Positions 16,851-25,117 of a stretch of DNA of 64,000 bases are shown in pieces. Below the pieces are notes generated by a model that worked only from the letters and a program-made list of their open reading frames with translations, searched no databases and was not told the DNA's origin. The stretch is from Modestobacter italicus (GTDB lineage Bacteria > Actinomycetota > Actinomycetes > Mycobacteriales > Geodermatophilaceae), in contig NC_017955.1 in NCBI RefSeq assembly GCF_000306785.1, positions 5,456,001 to 5,520,000 on the forward strand. The letters are read 5' to 3'. The position numbers were made by a program, and so were the translations under genes. The stretch's first letter is position 1; each line of letters opens with the position of its first letter.

Positions 16851-17303
16851 TCAGTCGTTGCGCGGGGTGGCGGCCCGGTAGGCGCCGCCGCCCTGCGGCT
16901 CACCGGCCGGGCGGTGCGCGATCTCCGCCACGGTCTTCTCCTGCTTGCGGGCGAACACGATGGTCCCGATCAGGAACAGCCCGGACAGGATCAGCACGAC
17001 GGCGCTCAACGCGTTGACGAACGGCAGGTCCACCCCGGCGAGGGCCAGCACGCCCACGACGACGAGCGCCAGGGCCGCCAGCGTGGCACCGAGGGCCCGG
17101 ATCGGGCTCTTGCCGACCTCCTCGATGCCCTGCTCGGCCTTGTCCCGGGCGTAGTCCAGCGGCTTCTTCGCCCAGCTGAACCGGGTGGCCAGCACGGCGA
17201 GCCCCGCTGCGACGAGCACGAAACCCGGCCCGGGCAGCACCAGCGCTGCGATGCCGGCCAGGGTGAGCAGGCCGCCGAGGACGGCGATCACGACGGTCTT
17301 CAT
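16851..17303 (-). CDS. PGPGW-domain (TIGR02611-type) small membrane protein
   Basis: A 150-residue membrane protein of unknown function. It has two N-terminal hydrophobic stretches around VIAVLGGLLTLAGIAALVLPGPG, which holds the PGPG motif of the family, then FSWAKKPLDYARDKAE, two more hydrophobic helices (about 72 to 117) and a polar Gly-rich tail. The ATG at 17303 gives the family start; an upstream GTG at 17369 would add 22 polar residues. It converges on the GH13 gene with four bases between stops. Confidence 0.8.
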   Translation of the reverse strand: MKTVVIAVLGGLLTLAGIAALVLPGPGFVLVAAGLAVLATRFSWAKKPLDYARDKAEQGIEEVGKSPIRALGATLAALALVVVGVLALAGVDLPFVNALSAVVLILSGLFLIGTIVFARKQEKTVAEIAHRPAGEPQGGGAYRAATPRND

Positions 17304-17370
17304 GGACCAGTTGTGCCCCGCCGGACGCCGGACCATGCGAGACCGGGCGGTCCGGTCGCTCACACGCCCG

Positions 17371-20300
17371 TCAGGAGCGGCTGTGCAGCCCCCGGAGCGT
17401 GCGGACGGCGACCACCAGCTCGGCCAGCTCGTGCCGGTCACCCCCGGCCAGCTCGGCCAGCTGGGCCGCCGACCGCTGCTGGGTCACGTCCCAGGCGTCG
17501 ACCCACCGGGCGACCAGCGCACCGGCCGGGTCGTCGTCGGAGCCGCGCAGGCCGAGCACGTCGGCGGTCAGCCGGGCCTGCTCGGTCGCCAGGTCGTCGC
17601 GCAGGGTGGCCCGGGCCATCGACGGCCACCGGCGGTCCCGCGGCAGCCCGATCACCAGCTCGCGCAGCGGCACCAGGTCCAGCCGCTCGGCCAGGCACTG
17701 CGAGACCTGCCCGGCCAGCGCGATCGGCGCCGCCGTCCGCTCGGCGACCACGGCCAGGTCCAGCGCGGTCGGCAGCAGCGGCGCCGCGGCGACCTCCGCG
17801 GCCAGCTCCGGCGGCACCCCGGAGGCCCGCAGCGCCGCGGCCCGGTCGGCGTAGGCCTCGGCGTCGGCCCCGAGCAGCCAGCCCGGCAGCCCCGCGCGGA
17901 CCGCAGCCACCGGTGCGGCGAAGCGCGCGGCCACCGCCCCCAGCGTGGCGGCGGGCTCCGCGGTCAGCTCCGGCACCCCCAGCAGCCAGCGGGTGGCCCG
18001 CTCGGCCAGCCGGGTCGCCTCGGTGCGCAGGTGCACCTGGGTGGTCGCCGGCACCCGGTTGTCCAGCTCCCGCGGGGCGTCCCACAGCCGGTCGACGTCG
18101 AACACCGCGCGGGCCACCGCGTGCGCCCGGACCACCGCGGCCACCGGCGCGCCGGTCTCCTCGGCCAGCCGGAACACCCCGGTCACCCCGGCGACGTTCA
18201 CCGTCCGGTTGGTCAGCGCGGTCGCGACGATCTCCCGGCTCAGCGGGTGGCTGGTCAGCGCGGTGGGGAACCGGCGGCGCAGCGGGCCGGGGAAGTAGTC
18301 CGAGAGCAGCTCGGCCAGCGCCGGGTCGTCGGGCAGGCCCGAGTGCAGCACCGCGTCGCCGACCTCGATCTTGGCGTAGGCCAGCAGCACGGCGAGCTCC
18401 GGGTTGGTCAGCGCCTGGCCGTCCCGCCGCCGCTCGGCCAGCGCCCGGTCGTCGGGCAGCGCCTCCACCGCGCGGTCCAGCCGGCCGGTCCGCTCCAGCG
18501 CGCGCAGGTACCGCTGGTGGGCGTCGAGCAGCCCGCGCGCGGCCGTGGACTCGGTGGCCAGCGTGGCGTTCTGCGCGTAGTTGTCGGTGAGGACGTCGGC
18601 GGCGACCTCGTCGGCCATCTCGGCCAGCAGCCGGGCCCGCCCGGTGGGGTCCAGCCGCCCCTCGTCGACGACCCGGTTCAGCGCGATCTTGATGTTGACC
18701 TCGTGGTCGGAGGTGTCCACGCCCGCCGAGTTGTCGATGGCGTCGGTGTTCACCCGGCCGCCGGCCAGCGCGTACTCGACCCGGCCGCGCTGGGTCAGGC
18801 CCAGGTTGCCGCCCTCGCCGACCACCCGCACGCGCAGCTGCTCGCCGTCGACCCGCACCGCGTCGTTGGCCTTGTCCCCGACGTCGAGGGCGCTCTCCGA
18901 CGCGGCCTTCACGTAGGTGCCGATCCCGCCGTTGAACAGCAGGTCGACCGGGGCCAGCAGCACCGCCCGCACCAGCTCGGCCGGGCTGAGCGCCTCCAGG
19001 TCGTCCTGCAGGCCCAGCGCGGTGCGCATCGGCTCGGAGACCGGCACCGACTTCGCCGTCCGCGGCCACACCCCGCCGCCGGCGCTGATCAGCGCGCGGT
19101 CGTAGTCCGCCCACGACGAGCGGGGCAGCTCGAACAGCCGGCGCCGCTCGGCGAACGAGACAGCGGCGTCCGGCGTCGGGTCGATGAAGACGTGCCGGTG
19201 GTCGAAGGCCGCCACCAGCTGCAGGTGCTCCGACAGCAGCATCCCGTTGCCGAAGACGTCGCCGGACATGTCGCCGATGCCGACGACGGTGATCTCCTGG
19301 CTCTGCACGTCCACGCCCAGCTCGCGGAAGTGCCGGGTCACCGACTCCCAGGCGCCGCGGGCGGTGATGCCCATCGCCTTGTGGTCGTAGCCCACCGAGC
19401 CGCCGGAGGCGAACGCGTCGCCCAGCCAGAAGCCGCGCTCGATCGCCACCGAGTTGGCCAGGTCGGAGAAGGTCGCCGTCCCCTTGTCCGCCGCCACGAC
19501 CAGGTAGGTGTCGTCGCCGTCGTGCCGCACGACCCGCTCGGGCGGGACGACGGCGCCGTCCACCATGTTGTCGGTGAGCGAGAGCAGCGCGCCGATGAAC
19601 AGCTTGTAGCAGGCCCTGCCGTCGTCCGCGGGGTCCAGCACGACGAAACCGCCCTTGGCGCCGGTGGGCACGATGACGGTGTTCTTCACCGTCTGCGCCT
19701 TGACCAGCCCGAGCACCTCGGTGCGCAGGTCCTCCCGCCGGTCGCTCCAGCGCAGCCCGCCGCGGGCGACGGCGCCGAAGCGCAGGTGCACGCCCATCAC
19801 CCGCGGCGAGCTCACCCACACCTCGCGCGCCGGGCGGGGCTCGGGCAGGTCGGGGACGCCGTGCGGGTCCAGCTTGAGCGCCAGCGGTGCCGCGCCGGTG
19901 AACACCCCGGCGGTGTAGGCGGTGGTCCGCAGCGTGGCCTGCACCGCGGCCAGCAGCGAGGTCAGCACCCGGTCGGCGTCCAGCGACTCCACCGAGCCGA
20001 TGGCCTCGAGCAGCGACGCGACCAGGGCCGTGGTGCGCGACTCGCGGCCGGCCGAGCGGTCGGGGTGGAACCGGGTCTCGAACAGCGCGACCAGCCGGGC
20101 GACGATGCCCGGGTGGGCGGCGAGCGTCTGCTCGACGTAGGCCTGCCCGAACGGCAGCCCGCCCTGGCGCAGCCACTGCACGTAGGCGCGCAGCACCGCG
20201 ACCTGCCGCCAGGACAGCCCGGCGAGCAGGACCAGCGAGTTCAGCGCGTCGTCCTCGGCCCGGCGGGCCCAGACCGCCGCGATGGTGTCGGTGAACCGCT

Positions 20301-22290
20301 CGGGCAGGCTGCCGGCGAAGGGCACCTCCCCGGTCGGCGAGGCGAGCCCGAAGTCGTAGACCCACGCCATCGGGGCGCCGATCCGGTCGATCTCGTAGGG
20401 CCGCTCGTCGAGGACGTCGACGCCCATGTGCTGCAACACCGGCAGCACGTCGGACAGCAGCAGCCGCTCCCCCACCCGGTAGACGGTCAGCCGGCGCTCA
20501 CCCTCCGGGCCGGCCGAGGTCGCCCACAGCCGCAGGTCCATCCCGCCGGGGGCCAGCTGGTCCAGCCGGGCCAGGTCCTCGACGGCCACCTGGGCCGGGA
20601 AGTCCTCCTGGTAGGCCGCCGGGAAGGCGTCCGCGACCCGGGCCAGCATCCGGGCGGCGTCGTCGCCGTGCCGGGCGGCGAGGGCGTCGGCGAGGTCGTC
20701 GGTCCAGCTGCGGGCGGCGGCGGCCAGTGTCGCCTCCAGCGCCGGGACGTCGACGTCCGGGAGCGTCGCGGAACCGCGCCGGCTGACCGGCACCCGGACC
20801 ACGAAGTGCAGCCGGGAGAGCACCGACTCGCTGGAGCGGACGGTGAACTCGACGTTGGTGCCGCCGAGCTGCTCCAGCAGCAACCGCTGCATGGTCAGCC
20901 GCACCTGGGTCGTGTAGCGGTCGCGGGGCAGGTAGACCAGCGCGGAGAAGAACCGGCCGAACGGGTCGCGCCGCAGGAACAGCCGGGTCTGCCGGCGCTC
21001 CCGCAGGTGCAGCACGGCCAGCGCCACCGGCAGCAGCTCGTCGACGTCGACCTGCAGCAGCTCGTCGCGCGGGTAGGTCTCCAGGACGTCGAGCAGCTCC
21101 TTGCCCGAGTGACTGTCGGCCGGCACCCCGGACCGCTCGAGCACCGCCTCGACCACCCGCCGCACCAGCGGGACGTCGCGGACGCTGCTGGTGTACGCCT
21201 CGTTCGGGAAGAGCCCGACCAGCAGGTGCTGGCGGCCGCGGCTGCCGGGGAGCTCGCCGGGCATCTCGACGACGACCAGGTCCACCCAGGCCGGGCGCTG
21301 CACGGTGGAGCGCGCGTCGCCCTTGGTGACCAGCACCCGGCGGCGGCCCACGGCGCCCGGCGCGGCGAGCGCGGCCGGCGCGACCGAGGTGGTCCGGCCC
21401 GGCGCGTCGCGGAGCAGCCCGAGCTCGGAGCCCTCCACCACCAGCGGCGGGGCGCCGGCGTCGCCGACCAGCTCGACGGTGCGCGCGCCGAGGAAGAGGA
21501 AGTTGCCCGTGGTCAGCCAGCGCAGCAGCGCGGCGGCCTCGGCCGGGTCGTCGGCGGCGTTGCCGGTCGGGTCGTCGTCGGCCGGGGCCCGGTCCAGCGC
21601 GTCGGCGATGGCGTGCGCGCGGGCGGCCAGCGCGTCGGCGTCCTCGTGCGAGCGGCGGACGTCGGCCAGCACGGTGCCCAGCCCGGCGACCAGGTCCTCG
21701 GCGGCCTCGTCGTCGACCGTGCCGGCCAGCACCACGGCCATCCAGGACTCGGCGAGCGCGTCGGCGCCGCAGGCGGCGGCGTCCGCGCTGTCGCAGAAGG
21801 CGATCAGCTCCCCCGCCGGGTTCCGGCGGACGACGACGATCGGGTGGACGACGTGCTCGGCGACGATGCCCTGCCGGACGACCTCGGCGGTGACCGAGTC
21901 GACCAGGAACGGCATGTCGTCGACGACCACGCGCAGCACCGCCCGGCCGCGCTCGCCGCGGTGCACGTCGACGACCGGGGTGCCGGGCAGCCGGCGGCCG
22001 GCCAGCCGGAGGTGGTCCAGCGCGAGCGCGGCGAGCTCCTCCGGCGCGTGACCGACGACCTCGGCGGCGGGCTCACCGGCGTAGAAGCGGCGCATCAGCG
22101 CGGCGCCGTCCTCGGTGCCGACGCCGGCCGGCAGCGTCTCCTGCTCGCTGATCAGCCCGGCCGCGGCGCCCGCGGCGGTGTCCAGCAGCCGGCGCTTCTC
22201 GTCCTGCGCGGCCTCCAGCGAGGCCATGTCGACGGGGGAGTCGGCGGGGCGTTCCGGTGCGAGGTCCGAGAGTGTGTCGCTGCCCACCAT
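17371..22290 (-). CDS. gdh: NAD-specific glutamate dehydrogenase, large (180 kDa) class
   Basis: Oxidatively deaminates glutamate to 2-oxoglutarate. The 1639-residue length is characteristic of the large GDH class. The N-terminal half (about 1 to 700) holds ACT-like regulatory regions; the catalytic core (about 700 to 1200) has LRFGAVARGGLRWSDR, PTGAKGGFV (substrate-binding Lys) and VGIGDMSGDVFGNGML of the nucleotide domain, followed by a helical C-terminal region. The ATG is supported by a TAGCGT element eight bases upstream on the minus strand. It is a single-gene unit. This class is allosterically controlled in Streptomyces and Pseudomonas and by GarA in mycobacteria. Confidence 0.95.
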   Translation of the reverse strand: MVGSDTLSDLAPERPADSPVDMASLEAAQDEKRRLLDTAAGAAAGLISEQETLPAGVGTEDGAALMRRFYAGEPAAEVVGHAPEELAALALDHLRLAGRRLPGTPVVDVHRGERGRAVLRVVVDDMPFLVDSVTAEVVRQGIVAEHVVHPIVVVRRNPAGELIAFCDSADAAACGADALAESWMAVVLAGTVDDEAAEDLVAGLGTVLADVRRSHEDADALAARAHAIADALDRAPADDDPTGNAADDPAEAAALLRWLTTGNFLFLGARTVELVGDAGAPPLVVEGSELGLLRDAPGRTTSVAPAALAAPGAVGRRRVLVTKGDARSTVQRPAWVDLVVVEMPGELPGSRGRQHLLVGLFPNEAYTSSVRDVPLVRRVVEAVLERSGVPADSHSGKELLDVLETYPRDELLQVDVDELLPVALAVLHLRERRQTRLFLRRDPFGRFFSALVYLPRDRYTTQVRLTMQRLLLEQLGGTNVEFTVRSSESVLSRLHFVVRVPVSRRGSATLPDVDVPALEATLAAAARSWTDDLADALAARHGDDAARMLARVADAFPAAYQEDFPAQVAVEDLARLDQLAPGGMDLRLWATSAGPEGERRLTVYRVGERLLLSDVLPVLQHMGVDVLDERPYEIDRIGAPMAWVYDFGLASPTGEVPFAGSLPERFTDTIAAVWARRAEDDALNSLVLLAGLSWRQVAVLRAYVQWLRQGGLPFGQAYVEQTLAAHPGIVARLVALFETRFHPDRSAGRESRTTALVASLLEAIGSVESLDADRVLTSLLAAVQATLRTTAYTAGVFTGAAPLALKLDPHGVPDLPEPRPAREVWVSSPRVMGVHLRFGAVARGGLRWSDRREDLRTEVLGLVKAQTVKNTVIVPTGAKGGFVVLDPADDGRACYKLFIGALLSLTDNMVDGAVVPPERVVRHDGDDTYLVVAADKGTATFSDLANSVAIERGFWLGDAFASGGSVGYDHKAMGITARGAWESVTRHFRELGVDVQSQEITVVGIGDMSGDVFGNGMLLSEHLQLVAAFDHRHVFIDPTPDAAVSFAERRRLFELPRSSWADYDRALISAGGGVWPRTAKSVPVSEPMRTALGLQDDLEALSPAELVRAVLLAPVDLLFNGGIGTYVKAASESALDVGDKANDAVRVDGEQLRVRVVGEGGNLGLTQRGRVEYALAGGRVNTDAIDNSAGVDTSDHEVNIKIALNRVVDEGRLDPTGRARLLAEMADEVAADVLTDNYAQNATLATESTAARGLLDAHQRYLRALERTGRLDRAVEALPDDRALAERRRDGQALTNPELAVLLAYAKIEVGDAVLHSGLPDDPALAELLSDYFPGPLRRRFPTALTSHPLSREIVATALTNRTVNVAGVTGVFRLAEETGAPVAAVVRAHAVARAVFDVDRLWDAPRELDNRVPATTQVHLRTEATRLAERATRWLLGVPELTAEPAATLGAVAARFAAPVAAVRAGLPGWLLGADAEAYADRAAALRASGVPPELAAEVAAAPLLPTALDLAVVAERTAAPIALAGQVSQCLAERLDLVPLRELVIGLPRDRRWPSMARATLRDDLATEQARLTADVLGLRGSDDDPAGALVARWVDAWDVTQQRSAAQLAELAGGDRHELAELVVAVRTLRGLHSRS

Positions 22291-22298
22291 GCCCGCCG

Positions 22299-22304
22299 AC
22301 GCTA
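22299..22304 (-). promoter_or_regulatory. -10 element TAGCGT, leaderless promoter of gdh
   Basis: On the minus strand TAGCGT lies eight bases before the ATG at 22290. Confidence 0.55.
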
Positions 22305-22366
22305 GTTCCCGGCGGGCCCTCCCGCACGTACTTCGGGCCCGGGCGTGCGCCGCGCCGCGGGACGGC

Positions 22367-22753
22367 TCAGCCGGCGCGGACCCTCAGCGGCAGCAGCAGC
22401 TCCGCGATCCAGCTGAACACCGCGATGAGGAAGCCGCCGAGGACCGCCGGGACGATGCCGTCGACGCTGAACCGGTCGGAGAGCGCGGCGGTGATGCCCA
22501 GCAGCGCCGCGTTGACCACCAGCAGGAACAGGCCGAGGGTGAGCACCACGAACGGCAGCGACAGCAGCCGCAGCACCGGGCCGATGATCGAGTTCACCAG
22601 CGCGAACAGCAGCGCCACCCACAGGTAGGTGCCCGCCTCGCCGTAGCGCCCCCCGGCGGTGTCGACGCTGATGCCGTCGACCAGCCGGGTGACCGCGTAG
22701 ATGATCACGGCCAGCACGACGACGCGTACGACGAACTTCCCGATCGCGGCCAT
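22367..22753 (-). CDS. Phage-holin-superfamily 4 (DUF360-type) membrane protein
   Basis: A 128-residue protein with four hydrophobic segments: KFVVRVVVLAVIIYAVTRL, YLWVALLFALVNSIIGPVLRLL, FVVLTLGLFLLVVNAALLGI and VLGGFLIAVFSWIAELLLPL. The LVNxxIGPxL and LPFxxLTLGLFxLVVNA patterns are those of the phage_holin_4_2 family, usually housekeeping membrane proteins of unknown function rather than phage holins. An upstream ATG (22786) is possible, but a TACCGT element six bases before the ATG at 22753 supports the shorter form. No phage genes are nearby. Confidence 0.85.
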   Translation of the reverse strand: MAAIGKFVVRVVVLAVIIYAVTRLVDGISVDTAGGRYGEAGTYLWVALLFALVNSIIGPVLRLLSLPFVVLTLGLFLLVVNAALLGITAALSDRFSVDGIVPAVLGGFLIAVFSWIAELLLPLRVRAG

Positions 22754-22759
22754 GACGGC

Positions 22760-22765
22760 ACGGTA
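22760..22765 (-). promoter_or_regulatory. -10 element TACCGT, leaderless promoter of holin-like gene
   Basis: On the minus strand TACCGT lies six bases before the ATG at 22753. Confidence 0.6.
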
Positions 22766-23010
22766 GCGCCCGTTGATCACGATCACCTGGACGTCGTCCG
22801 GGACCGGCTGACGGGAACAACTCCCCCGTCCCGCTGCTTCTACTCGGTGCCGGTCCGGACAGACCCCCGGGCTCCACCCCTTCGTCGCTGCGAGCGACCA
22901 CTCGCCGAGAGGCGGCTGACGGACCGGCCATCGCGCGCCCCGTCGGGATCACAGCCCGGCGGGGCGCTGCGCTGCCCGGGTGCGGCCGCCGCCTTGTGCA
23001 CACTGGGCGG

Positions 23011-23730
23011 GTGGCCAGCCCGGAGATCGCGGAACGCCGTGGCCTGCGCGGCGGGCTCCGCCGGCTCCCCCGGGCTGCCCTCGCCCGGACCGCCCTGTTC
23101 GTCGTCCTGCTGGTCGCCGGTGGAGTGGTGGCGCTGCTGGTCGACGTCCCCAGCGTGGCCGCGCTCCGCGGCTGGCTGGACTCCCTCGGTACGGCGGGCT
23201 GGGTGGCGCTGGTGCTCGGGCTCGCACTGGCCACCCTCGCCCCGGTGCCGCGCACCGCGCTCTCGGTGCTCTGCGGGGTGCTCGCCGGGTTCTGGGGCGG
23301 CCTCGCCCTGGCGCTGACCAGCGGGGTGCTCGGCGCGCTGGTCGGGTTCGCGCTGGCCCGCTCGCTGGGCCGCGAGACGGTCACCCGGCTGGCCGGGCCG
23401 CGGCTGGCCCGCGCCGACGAGCTGCTGGCCCACCGGGGTGCGGTCGCCGTGCTGATGGGCCGGCTCATCCCGATCACGCCGTTCACCCTGGTCAGCTACG
23501 CCGGCGGGCTCTCCGGCATCCCGCTGCGCGCCTACCTGCTGGGGTCGGCGGTCGGGCTGGTGCCGGGCACGGTGCTGCACGTGACCATCGGGGCCACGGT
23601 CGGCGCGGCCGGTGACGGACCGGTCCTGCTGCTCAGCCTGGTCCCGCTGGTGCTGGCGCTCGTCGCGCTCCTCCTGGTGCACCGGTGGCACGCCCGCCGC
23701 CGCGCGCAGGACCCGGTTCCCGTCGACTGA
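23011..23730 (+). CDS. TVP38/TMEM64 (VTT/DedA-like) family membrane protein
   Basis: A 239-residue integral membrane protein of the VTT domain family, linked to lipid scrambling or small-ion homeostasis in other organisms. After a basic N terminus there are about five hydrophobic helices. The VTT core reads TLAPVPRTALSVLCGVLAGFWGG, FALARSLGRE, MGRLIPITPFTLVSYAGGLSGI and LGSAVGLVPGTVLH, with conserved Gly, Pro and Arg. The start is uncertain: a GTG at 22996 would add five residues. The upstream 257 bases (22754-23010) hold only divergent promoter space and a weak GACGGG/CCCGTC hairpin. The stop is three bases before a LexA box. Confidence 0.85.
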   Translation: MASPEIAERRGLRGGLRRLPRAALARTALFVVLLVAGGVVALLVDVPSVAALRGWLDSLGTAGWVALVLGLALATLAPVPRTALSVLCGVLAGFWGGLALALTSGVLGALVGFALARSLGRETVTRLAGPRLARADELLAHRGAVAVLMGRLIPITPFTLVSYAGGLSGIPLRAYLLGSAVGLVPGTVLHVTIGATVGAAGDGPVLLLSLVPLVLALVALLLVHRWHARRRAQDPVPVD

Positions 23731-23732
23731 CG

Positions 23733-23748
23733 TCGAACACGTGTTCGA
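23733..23748. promoter_or_regulatory. Perfect LexA (SOS) box
   Basis: TCGAACACGTGTTCGA is a perfect 16-base palindrome that fits the actinobacterial LexA consensus TCGAAC-N4-GTTCGA exactly. It sits ten bases upstream of a TAGCCT -10-like element (23758-23763), the position at which LexA would block RNA polymerase, and it points towards the ATPase gene. Confidence 0.75.
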
Positions 23749-23792
23749 GAACTCTGCTAGCCTCGTCGACGAGGACGCAGCGGGGTCTGACG

Positions 23793-23836
23793 TCGTCTGC
23801 GGCTCTCTAGCGCCCGCGCTAGAGAGGGCCAGACGA
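23793..23836 (+). other. Long hairpin in the SOS-box leader
   Basis: Two nested inverted repeats form a 44-base hairpin. The outer stem is TCGTCTG (23793-23799) with CAGACGA (23830-23836); the inner stem is CTCTCTAGCG (23803-23812) with CGCTAGAGAG (23817-23826); the loop is CCCG, and the stems are separated by a symmetric 3x3 internal loop. It lies between the LexA-box promoter and the ATPase start. It could be a terminator, an attenuator or a small RNA; there is no U-tract. Confidence 0.6.
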
Positions 23837-23899
23837 GGCTCGACCGTCCGCTCCATGCCGTGGTCTAAGCCTGTCTATCGCCAGCGCTAGAAGACCGCA

Positions 23900-23905
23900 T
23901 AACCT
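23900..23905 (+). promoter_or_regulatory. -10 element TAACCT, leaderless promoter of ATPase gene
   Basis: TAACCT lies seven bases before the ATG at 23913, giving this gene a second, LexA-independent promoter candidate. Confidence 0.6.
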
Positions 23906-23912
23906 GCACGAC

Positions 23913-25103
23913 ATGGACCCCGTGCGGAACCCGTACGCCCCCGGTGCCGGGCAGCGGCCGCCCGAGCTGGCCGGCCGGGACACCGAGCTCTCCGCCTTCG
24001 ACGTCGTCCTCGAGCGCATCGCCCGCGGCCGGCCGGAGCGTTCGCTGGTGCTCACCGGGCTGCGCGGGGTGGGCAAGACCGTGCTGCTCAACCAGCTGCG
24101 CTCCGCGGCGATCAGCCGGGGCTGGGGCACCGGGAAGATCGAGGCACGGCCGGACCAGTCGCTGCGCCGGCCGCTGTCGGCCGCGCTGCACATGGCGCTG
24201 CGCGAGCTGCGGCACCCCGACCAGGAGTCCACCGACGCCGTGCTCGGCACGCTCAAGGCCTTCGCCCAGCGCCAGGCCCCGGCCGACGCCAAGGTGCGCG
24301 ACCGCTGGCAGCCGGGCATCGACGTCCCGGCCAGCGCCGGCCGGGCGGACTCCGGCGACATGGAGATCGACCTGGTCGAGCTGCTCAGCGACGTGGCCGG
24401 GCTCGCCGCCGACGTCGGCAAGGGCGTCGCGCTGTTCATCGACGAGATGCAGGACGTCCAGCCCGACGACGTCTCGGCCATCTGCGCCGCCTGCCACGAG
24501 CTCTCCCAGCAGGGCTCCCCGCTGATCGTCGTCGGGGCGGGCCTCCCCCACCTGCCGGCCGTGCTCAGCGCCTCGAAGAGCTACTCCGAGCGGCTCTTCC
24601 GCTACCTGCGGATCGACCGGCTGGACCGGGCCGCCGCCGACCGGGCGCTGCTCGCCCCCGCCGAGCGCGAGGACGTCGAGTTCGACACCGCCGCCCTGGA
24701 CGCGCTCTACGCGGCCGCCGACGGCTACCCCTACTTCGTCCAGGCCTACGGCAAGGTGACCTGGGACGTCGCCGCCTCCTCCCCCATCACCGCCGCCGAC
24801 GTCGCGATGGCCGCCCCCGCGGCGGAGGCCGAGCTGGCGGTGGGCTTCTTCGGCTCCCGCTACGACCGGGCCACCCCCGCCGAGCGGGAGTACATGCACG
24901 CCATGGCCGAGCTGGGCGGGCCGACCGGGGCCGCGGTCGGCACCTCCGACGTGGCGGTGGCGCTGGGCCGCAAACCGGCCTCGCTCTCCCCCGCCCGGGA
25001 CTCGCTGATCAAGAAGGGCCTGGTCTACTCGGCCGAGCGGGGCCAGATCGCCTTCACCGTGCCGCACTTCGGCCGCTACCTGCTCAGCCACGCCACCGAC
25101 TGA
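23913..25103 (+). CDS. AAA/STAND-type ATPase with C-terminal winged helix
   Basis: A 396-residue P-loop ATPase whose process I cannot name. The N terminus reads NPYAPGAGQRPPELAGRDTE, then the Walker A motif GLRGVGKT (about residues 50 to 57), Walker B with VALFIDEMQDV (about 171 to 181), a sensor-1-like LIVVGAGLPHLP, and a Cdc6-like lid. The last 70 residues (SDVAVALGRKPASLSPARDSLIKKGLV) look like a winged-helix DNA-binding domain. The organisation resembles archaeal-type and Orc1/Cdc6-like ATPases; orthologues are common in actinobacteria without an assigned role. A LexA box upstream suggests a link to DNA damage. The ZIP gene follows 14 bases later. Confidence 0.8.
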   Translation: MDPVRNPYAPGAGQRPPELAGRDTELSAFDVVLERIARGRPERSLVLTGLRGVGKTVLLNQLRSAAISRGWGTGKIEARPDQSLRRPLSAALHMALRELRHPDQESTDAVLGTLKAFAQRQAPADAKVRDRWQPGIDVPASAGRADSGDMEIDLVELLSDVAGLAADVGKGVALFIDEMQDVQPDDVSAICAACHELSQQGSPLIVVGAGLPHLPAVLSASKSYSERLFRYLRIDRLDRAAADRALLAPAEREDVEFDTAALDALYAAADGYPYFVQAYGKVTWDVAASSPITAADVAMAAPAAEAELAVGFFGSRYDRATPAEREYMHAMAELGGPTGAAVGTSDVAVALGRKPASLSPARDSLIKKGLVYSAERGQIAFTVPHFGRYLLSHATD

Positions 25104-25117
25104 GGACGGGAGCTGCG

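Noticed and set aside
17185-22305. Plus-strand open frame of 1706 codons
   Set aside because: It is the antisense shadow of the glutamate dehydrogenase gene. The translation is low-complexity (Gly, Arg, Gln, Val) with no domain, and third-position GC bias favours the minus strand.
22367-22753. Possible prophage remnant because of the holin-like gene
   Set aside because: The family is a common chromosomal membrane protein and no other phage gene, integrase or attachment site is nearby.
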